Assembly (NCBI RefSeq): GCF_932294415.1 | Contig: NC_065538.1 | Span: 15,891,830 to 15,955,829, forward strand | Source: Quercus robur | Taxonomy: Eukaryota; Streptophyta; Magnoliopsida; Fagales; Fagaceae | Direction of reading: 5' to 3' | DNA length: 64,000 nt | Shown here: one piece after another, positions 58,101 to 64,000 of the stretch | Numbering within the stretch: the first letter of the stretch is position 1 | How the letters are laid out: each line of letters opens with the position of its first letter | The notes under the pieces: model-generated | Seen by the model: only the letters and a program-made list of their open reading frames with translations | Told to the model about the DNA's origin: nothing | Databases searched by the model: none | Translations under genes and position numbers: made by a program

Positions 58101-58699
58101 TCACAAATTTGAGTGATGCTCAGCAAATTCGCCTTCAGCCCTTTTATGTACAGCACATCTTTCAACAGCGGCAGACCAGGTATCTCAATGGTTCCTTTGC
58201 CTAGGACTTGAGCATGACTTCCATCACCAAAGGTCACATAGTCACCAACCTTTTCTTTGAGTGTCTTAAACAGTGACTTATCCCCTGTCATATGGCGAGA
58301 ACACCCACTGTCAAGATACCACAAACACACATTAAACACCTTCAATGAGGTATGCACAAATAGGTTCACATGTGACAAACATTCCTGACCTTAAAACACA
58401 AACTCATCATTAGTTTTCATACTTCTTTCAGATTGATTTTTCATTTTCAGATTCTCAATCATCTCACACAACATTCTATTCTTTCTTTTATATTTCTTAA
58501 TCAATGATTTAGATTCAGATATGCTACTGTGTAAGACATGATTCTGATTTTCAAGATATTCCAGCATGTGAACAAATACTTTAGCATGTTTCTTAGTTTT
58601 TAACAACTCTACGAGATCATTAGAAAAACACCTTTCAGACATATGCATAGAGTCATTTTCACAAACACTTAAGCTACAATTCAGCATGGTATTTTCCAT
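55190..58699 (-). pseudogene. pol: pol of element E (protease, integrase, RT, RNase H; four nonsense codons)
   Basis: One frame from ATG 58699 (MENTMLNC). A ~100-residue Lys-rich leader with no Gag domain leads to protease WYLDSGCSRHMTGD, the pre-integrase zinc finger (LWHHRFGHAN, CGACQLGK) and the integrase core (DLMGPTRTE, VDDYSRYTW, SDHGREFE). RT follows, with [17 protein letters not shown] and the YVDD catalytic motif at 56123-56134. RNase H has YSDADWAG, STAEAEYIA, CDNTSAI and a HSKSKHIEIRYHFIRD end. Internal stops: 58391-58393 (leader/protease), 57461-57463 and 57422-57424 (integrase), 55877-55879 (RT/RNase H). All lie in the same frame and there is no indel, so decay is recent. Same architecture as D. 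Pol enzymes would act inside particles built from a separate Gag. Confidence 0.92.
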
Positions 58700-58764
58700 A
58701 ACAACAACCACAACACAGGGGTCTAGGATCACACTTAGGTAATAAAACCACAACAAGTGTACCC

Positions 58765-58776
58765 ACTCTGATACCA
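58765..58776 (-). other. Primer binding site of element E
   Basis: Plus ACTCTGATACCA, i.e. TGGTATCAGAGT on the coding strand; one base differs from the other elements at the last position. Confidence 0.85.
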
Positions 58777-58778
58777 AT

Positions 58779-59886
58779 TGAAAGTTCAAAAACGTGTACA
58801 AAACACCTTTGAACGTTTAGACCCCCAAATTACAACTTAACCAATTCAAGCAATATGTCAAACAATTAATGTTCGGAAACTTAACATATGCTATAATATG
58901 GAATTGGTAAAAACTATCTAAGCCAAAACAAAATATAATCCACAGCAGATAATAAAAAGGCAAAGATAGAGAGGAAGGAAGATGCAAACACAAAGACAAC
59001 ACGCGATGTGTTATCGAAGAGGAAACCGAAGCCCTCGGCGTAAAACCTCTCCGCCGACCTCCAAGCGGTAAACAATCCACTAGAAAATACAGTTGGGATA
59101 CAAGGACAGCAATAGACCCTCCAAGCCTAATCTACCCAGTGCACCTAAGCCCTCCAAGCTTCTTGCTCCAACGAGGTTGCGTCGAACCTTTTTCTTTTCT
59201 AACTTCCCGGATTCCGCTACTAGACCGTAGCATCAACCAATGAAGATTGGTTCCTTCCTAACTGCTTCCCAGAAATCCAAACAGCTGTCTCACAGTGATG
59301 ATGATGGTGAGAACCAGGTTTGGTATAATGCCTCTCAAGGATTTGACAATGGAGAGGAAGAGAGTTGAGGAATTTGAAGAGACTCTAATGTATAGATTGT
59401 GGGTGAATCAATCTAGTTTTTCTTTAAGGTTTCTCTCTCAAAATTCTCTCTGGAAGCTCTCACACAATCGTGGGTAAAAGGGGTATTTATACTGGAGTGG
59501 GAGAGGAATGTGAAACGTCAGGTTTTACAAAACAGGGGTGGCTCGCGGCTTGACCTCGCGGCTTGACTAAGTCGCGAGATCCAGTCGCAAGATAACCGTA
59601 TGGCCAGTTGTCCTGTTTTGTCCTGTAGTGCTCCAGCTAGCATGACTGTTCATCTTCCAGCATGCTTGGCACGTGTGCTGCGTCTGGCGGCTTGCAGCCG
59701 CGAGTCACCCGCGATTCCCAGCCGCGAGTCTCTGTTTTCTTGCACACTCTTGAGCAATCTTCACTCTCTCTCACTCACTACCCTTACATCAAACCCACCT
59801 AAATACAGGGTTACTAAATGCTGAATTACAAGCAAATTTAGCACGGAATAAAGCCAATTAGATGGTTGAATAAATTCAACCTTACA
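58779..59886 (-). repeat. 5' LTR of element E
   Basis: 1108 bp. On the coding strand the CGCG array (complement of about 59540-59725) precedes TATAAATA (plus 59484-59491). Followed on the plus strand by the AGCTT duplication. Confidence 0.95.
59484..59725 (-). promoter_or_regulatory. U3 promoter of element E
   Basis: CGCG repeats leading into TATAAATA on the minus strand, the same layout as in A and B. Confidence 0.6.
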
Positions 59887-61407
59887 AGCTTTTATTGGTA
59901 AGCTAATATAATCTTGGAATCCTACAATATATGTTTCGTTGCTTTCTGCTGTGTCTATGGTGTTACTAAATGGGACCTGATATGAATTTTTGGGTTTCTT
60001 TGAATGCAGATGAAAATTTGCATTGTTCTATATATGTTATTTTGATATTCTATATATTTTTTTTTTTGCATTCCACATGTTCAATGAAATCCCTTTTAGA
60101 CTTAATTAGTGATGATTGGATTCAATTTTTCCTGCCCTCATACCATGATAAATCTAAATGATTTATTCATTTATGAACAATGAATTTGAACTAAAAATTT
60201 CGAGGATGAAGTTTGGAAGATATCAACATGGTGGAAAAAATGAATTATGAAACAAATGTGAGGCAATTGGTAGTATTACATAGCATGTACATATTTTTTT
60301 TCATGGCTATGTAATTGATTGGGAGGCTCTTAAACACTACTCCACAGCCCCACTACCAAATACACATCTATATCCTGGAATCCATGGGCCCTAACTTTGA
60401 TAATGACCCATGTAAAATTTGGATGACAAAGAAAAGAATTTGAGTGAATGGAATTATTGATATTTAAACTTTAGCACAAAATCAGAGTAAAAGAATGCTA
60501 TTAGTCTTATTTTATTGGTTCCTTCTTGATGAGAAGCAAATGTAGAAGCCACAGAAACAGTTTCATTCTTGGTCTACACCATTGAGAGATCAGCAAAATC
60601 TTAAGCAACTTGGAGTCAACAAGCCTACAGCTCTTGCTTTTATGCTCTTTGCTTTCATGTGTAAGTTTCAAGTTCTACTTTTTTTGCTTTCTAGGTTTTT
60701 TTAGTAGATTTGGTTTAGTTTTAGCTTAATTGCCTGTTTGGTTTTATTTGTATAATTGTTTAGGTATGTGTTAATGAAGATTTTATTTATTTATTTTATT
60801 TTATTTTATTTTATTCTTTATAAGTTATTGAGTTTATCAAATCTGAAAAAGCACAGAGCTTAGGAAAACAAAAAGAGAAAGCTATTTATTCAAAAAAATT
60901 CTCTTAGTATTGGGTGTTCGCATTTGGACCCACAATAAGTATATTAGCCAATGGCCAAATCACTAACACACTAGCACTAGACTAGGTGTAGAACAGCAAT
61001 CTGTGAATAGTGCTACAACATAGCAACAAAGAACCACAATGATCGACTAGCAGTATGGTTTTAGAATCAATTCCCGTCTTATGAACTAATAAATGTCTTA
61101 TGGACTTGCATATTATTGCTGTCATGAATTTTTTTGTTACCAAATGTGGTCTAAATTTGCTGAATTTTATGATTAGTTACAATTGTTTTCTTATTAGCTT
61201 GCTATACTTTTTGCACAAATTCTTTTATTTATGGATATGCTTATTTACCTATGTTGATTTCAAGGGAGGGTGGCACTGACAAATTGTTACTTTCTAATTG
61301 GAAGAGTTAAGAGTTCCAATATGGTCAGTATATTTTGTTTTAGTATGTCTAATCTTTTTAGAATATTTGAAAATGAACCAAATGCTAAAATCTTAAATTG
61401 GGTTTCA

Positions 61408-61620
61408 TGACTTAGTTTTGGGTATTTTGGTTGGGTTTTAGTTTTTTGGGTTAGATTTGTATTTTGGTTTGGGTTTCTATATTAAAGCCAGAATTTTTTC
61501 CTTTCCTTCGATTTGAATATAACTAAGATTTATGACTTAGTTTTGGGTATTTTGGTTAGGTTTTAGGTTTTTGGGATAGATTTGTGTTTTGGGTTTTTGG
61601 GTTTCTGTATCAAAGCTTTG
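61408..61620. repeat. Tandem duplication, unit about 125 bp
   Basis: TGACTTAGTTTTGGGTATTT starts at 61408 and 61533, followed by matching GGTTTTAG, AGATTTGT and GGGTTTCT phrases. A single relative is at about 49729. Confidence 0.8.
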
Positions 61621-62049
61621 TCTTTTTAGTTTATATTCTCTATTTGTCTTTTAATGTCATGAATGATGATGATGCCAAAATCGTCAGTTGGATCACTCGT
61701 TCAATCGAGAGCATTAGACAATCTTGTAGGACCTGCAAGATAAAAGAGAGATAGATTGAAGAGACCACCGGGTTGTGCCCGGTGGGGGAGCCTCCGATGC
61801 TTAAGTTAGTATTAGCTCATATATTTTGTATATAGATAGTGTTTTGTAGTATTTTGTAGTAGTTTTTGACATACCTTAGCTAGTGAGACCGATTGTCCCT
61901 TTTATAGGTGACTTAGGTAGTTGTTGTACATAAATTAGGGTGATTATTACCTTGATTGTAACGTTTTTTGTCTTGATGAGAGTTTAAGACCTTTGATGGT
62001 CGTTATTGAATGTGTTGAGCAGTTATCTTTGACGGTCTACTAATGATGC

Positions 62050-62077
62050 AAGGTCGTCCATTAATATGGACGACCTT
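62050..62077. repeat. Perfect 12-bp inverted repeat
   Basis: AAGGTCGTCCAT and ATGGACGACCTT are separated by TAAT. It is too short and isolated to assign a function. Confidence 0.8.
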
Positions 62078-62429
62078 AATGATTTTTCTGGACTCATCAG
62101 TTGCCCCCCATTCCCAAGTCTGATTTTGCTTTATGCTGGTCAGGCGTAGGGAATATTCTTGACTTGTTTAGATTCTGGCTTCTTTATCTTCAACTATTTT
62201 CTTCTTCAAGAATGGTATTATTTTTGCGATGACTTTTTAGTATATGTCGTTTGAGGGATCATAGCTTGATCTTGAAAGTGAGCTAATTTCTTTGGACGAT
62301 CATTTTTTATCATTGCTGAATAGCAAGCTAATTTCTTTGGACGACCATTTTTGATCACTTCGATGCTTCTTCTTTCATTCATTTTCTGGTTGTCACGTTT
62401 GTGTGAGAATCCTTGTCTGCTTACACTCA

Positions 62430-63056
62430 TCTAAGGGAATTTTAGTCACTTAGCCACTTTTAGGTGACTTACATCCAGTTACGGAACTTCGCCATTTAGA
62501 CTTCGTTAGTGATTTGCATCGGTCTAGCGGAATCTTGTCCTTTTTTTTTTTTTTGGTGACTTACATCTATTTAAGGAATCTTGTCACTTAGGCTTTGTCA
62601 ATGATTTACATCCGTCTTGGCGGAATCTTATCACTTAGCCATCTTTTGATGACTTACATCCGTTTAAGGAATCTTGTCACTTAGGCTTCGTCAGTGATTT
62701 ACATCCGTCTTGGCAGAATCTTATCACTTAGCCATCTTTTGATGACTTACATCCATTTAAGGAATCTTGTCACTTAGGCTTCGTCAGTGATTTACATCCG
62801 TCTTGGCAGAATCTTATCACTTAGCCATCTTTTGGTGACTTACATCCATTTAAGGAATCTTGTCACTTAGGCTTCGTCAGTGATTTACATCCGTCTTGGC
62901 GGAATCTTATCACTTAGCCACTTTTTGGTGACTTACATCCATTTAAGGAATCTTGTCACTTAGAATTCGTCAGTGATTTACATCCGTCTTGGCGGAATCT
63001 TATCACTTAACCATTTTTTGGTGACTTACATCCATTTAAGGAATCTTGTCACTTAT
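62430..63056. repeat. Minisatellite, 93-bp unit made of two related halves
   Basis: AATCTTGTCACTTA recurs at 62577, 62670, 62763, 62856, 62949 and 63042, an exact 93-bp period; a more diverged copy lies to the left from about 62430. Each unit consists of a 47-bp half (TCACTTAGGCTTCGTCAGTG...) and a related 46-bp half (TCACTTAGCCATCTTTTGG...), both containing GACTTACATCC or GATTTACATCC. Confidence 0.95.
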
Positions 63057-63451
63057 TGCTGGAAAGATTCCTTGATGCTATGTCGTTTTGGACCTTCTTG
63101 AGGTCATGTTGATATATGCATTAAGTAGCACATGCACTTGCCAAGACTTGGTTAAACAAGAATTTTAGAACAATTCATATATAAATAATAAGTTACCAAT
63201 AGCCTAGGTGGACCTTTTTCTTATTTCCTTGTCGTTCTAGAGTTTTACCTCTTTCGTGATCTGTCTAGTAATGCATATATTTTTGCATGAAACCTTACTA
63301 GGTGTAAATTTTTATAGACAAATATAAAAGATAGAGAGATAAATGTGTTACCTTAAATGACGATACTATTTTGTCACATACCTCGATCTTTTTATTGTTG
63401 GGATCTTCTTGACAAGCTCTTCCCTTTTTAAGATGACGAGCTCTTCCCTTT

Positions 63452-63482
<31 letters not shown>

Positions 63483-64000
63483 AGCTCAACATGATATTTC
63501 ATGTCTAAGGCCTAGATTTCTTTTGCTTCAATTTTTTGAAGGCATAAAAACTAGGCCACGTTTTTGCCCCCGCTCAAACGTGAAAAATACAATTCTCGTT
63601 TGTTGACGACTAGGGAATGGTCTTTCACTATTGGAACCTCTCTTCTTCTTTTTTTTGGCATGCTTTGATGACTATGGTCATTGCCATTTGTAATAGTAAT
63701 TTCCTCTTCCTTCTTCTTTAATTGTACACTTAAGTCACTTCAATAATGCTAGCTGCATGACAATGTACAAATATGCAATTGCATGCTATACAAGATGAAG
63801 TGTATTCTATATGAATCATAGAGAAGTATAAGAATTGAAGCTATTTGACTATATGCTTCTTTAAACTAGTCTTTGTTAGGTGCTTGCACCATATATGATT
63901 TTTAAAGCAATTTAAGAAGATTTTGGTGAGTTGATGGAGATAGCGGAAGTTTATTGAGACTTAAATTCATGAGCATATTATGAACATGATCATCTAGCAT
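63057..64000. other. Non-coding sequence at the right edge
   Basis: Contains a duplicated GACGAGCTCTTCCC-like phrase (63411 and 63434) and a T-run of about 30 at 63452-63482. No gene or element boundary recognised. Confidence 0.5.

Larger units (their letters stand above)
50273..59886 (-). mobile_element. Element E: copia retrotransposon with pol and accessory ORF, no Gag
   Basis: A 9614-bp insertion with 1108-bp LTRs and perfect target duplication AGCTT (50268-50272 and 59887-59891). On the minus strand: 5' LTR, PBS, short leader fused to protease-integrase-RT-RNase H, conserved non-coding segment, CGCG array, candidate intron, accessory ORF, repeated purine tracts, 3' LTR. No UBN2 domain and no CCHC knuckle occur anywhere in it. 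Pol lies in one frame broken only by four nonsense codons. The LTRs differ at about 17 positions by eye, so it is older than A and B. Confidence 0.95.
59887..62429. other. Non-coding sequence right of element E
   Basis: No gene recognised. It contains a TTTAT-type simple repeat near 60783-60815, a 125-bp tandem duplication at 61408-61620, and a GACCTGCAAG...GGTGGGGGAGCCTCCGATGC stretch near 61727-61800 that looks like a common plant repeat. A perfect hairpin lies at 62050-62077, and a duplicated CTAATTTCTTTGGACGA phrase at 62284 and 62330. Confidence 0.5.

Noticed and set aside
62430..63056. Regular repeats resembling a CRISPR array
   Set aside because: Units are contiguous with no unique spacers, and the DNA is plant nuclear; it is a minisatellite.

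Overview
The window is plant nuclear DNA, almost certainly from a woody dicot. The LTR families and the malectin/LRR receptor kinases look like Fagaceae (oak or chestnut type), but that is recognition, not proof. I see no intact host gene. The DNA is a nest of Ty1/copia LTR retrotransposons of one family, inserted into two decayed paralogues of a malectin-like LRR receptor kinase and into AT-rich intergenic sequence.

Layout. 1-3451: 3' part of copia element F (+). 3452-5448: receptor-kinase pseudogene copy 1 (-). 5449-16568: element D (+, 5' LTR plus decayed pol, 3' end lost), split by element C (-, 9172-15839, TSD TTATC). 16569-26215: non-coding, with a solo LTR, a 607-bp tandem duplication, and a fold-back element that holds a second solo LTR. 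26216-26694: TRIM-like mini-retrotransposon in tandem form. 26695-47081: receptor-kinase pseudogene copy 2 (-), interrupted by element A (+, 27088-35480, TSD ATCAT) and element B (+, 36997-45392, TSD AAATG). 47466-49195: 3' remnant of element G (-). 50273-59886: element E (-, TSD AGCTT). 59887-64000: non-coding, with a 93-bp minisatellite at 62430-63056.

All copia elements share ~1.1-kb LTRs with CGCG-rich U3 repeats upstream of a TATA box and a PBS complementary to initiator tRNA-Met. Where the 3' part survives they also carry repeated polypurine tracts, which are Sirevirus-like traits. The coding content is partitioned. A and B encode a large Gag (UBN2-type domain, two CCHC knuckles, coiled coil) but no protease, integrase, RT or RNase H. 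D and E encode protease-integrase-RT-RNase H, but a ~130-residue leader replaces Gag. C carries only a coiled-coil/zinc-knuckle half-Gag. A, B and E also carry an intact 3' accessory ORF of a plant-transposon family, behind a conserved candidate intron and a second CGCG array that looks like an internal promoter. This looks like a split retrotransposon system in which Gag-only and Pol-only elements with interchangeable ends could complement each other in trans. That is the main observation of this report.
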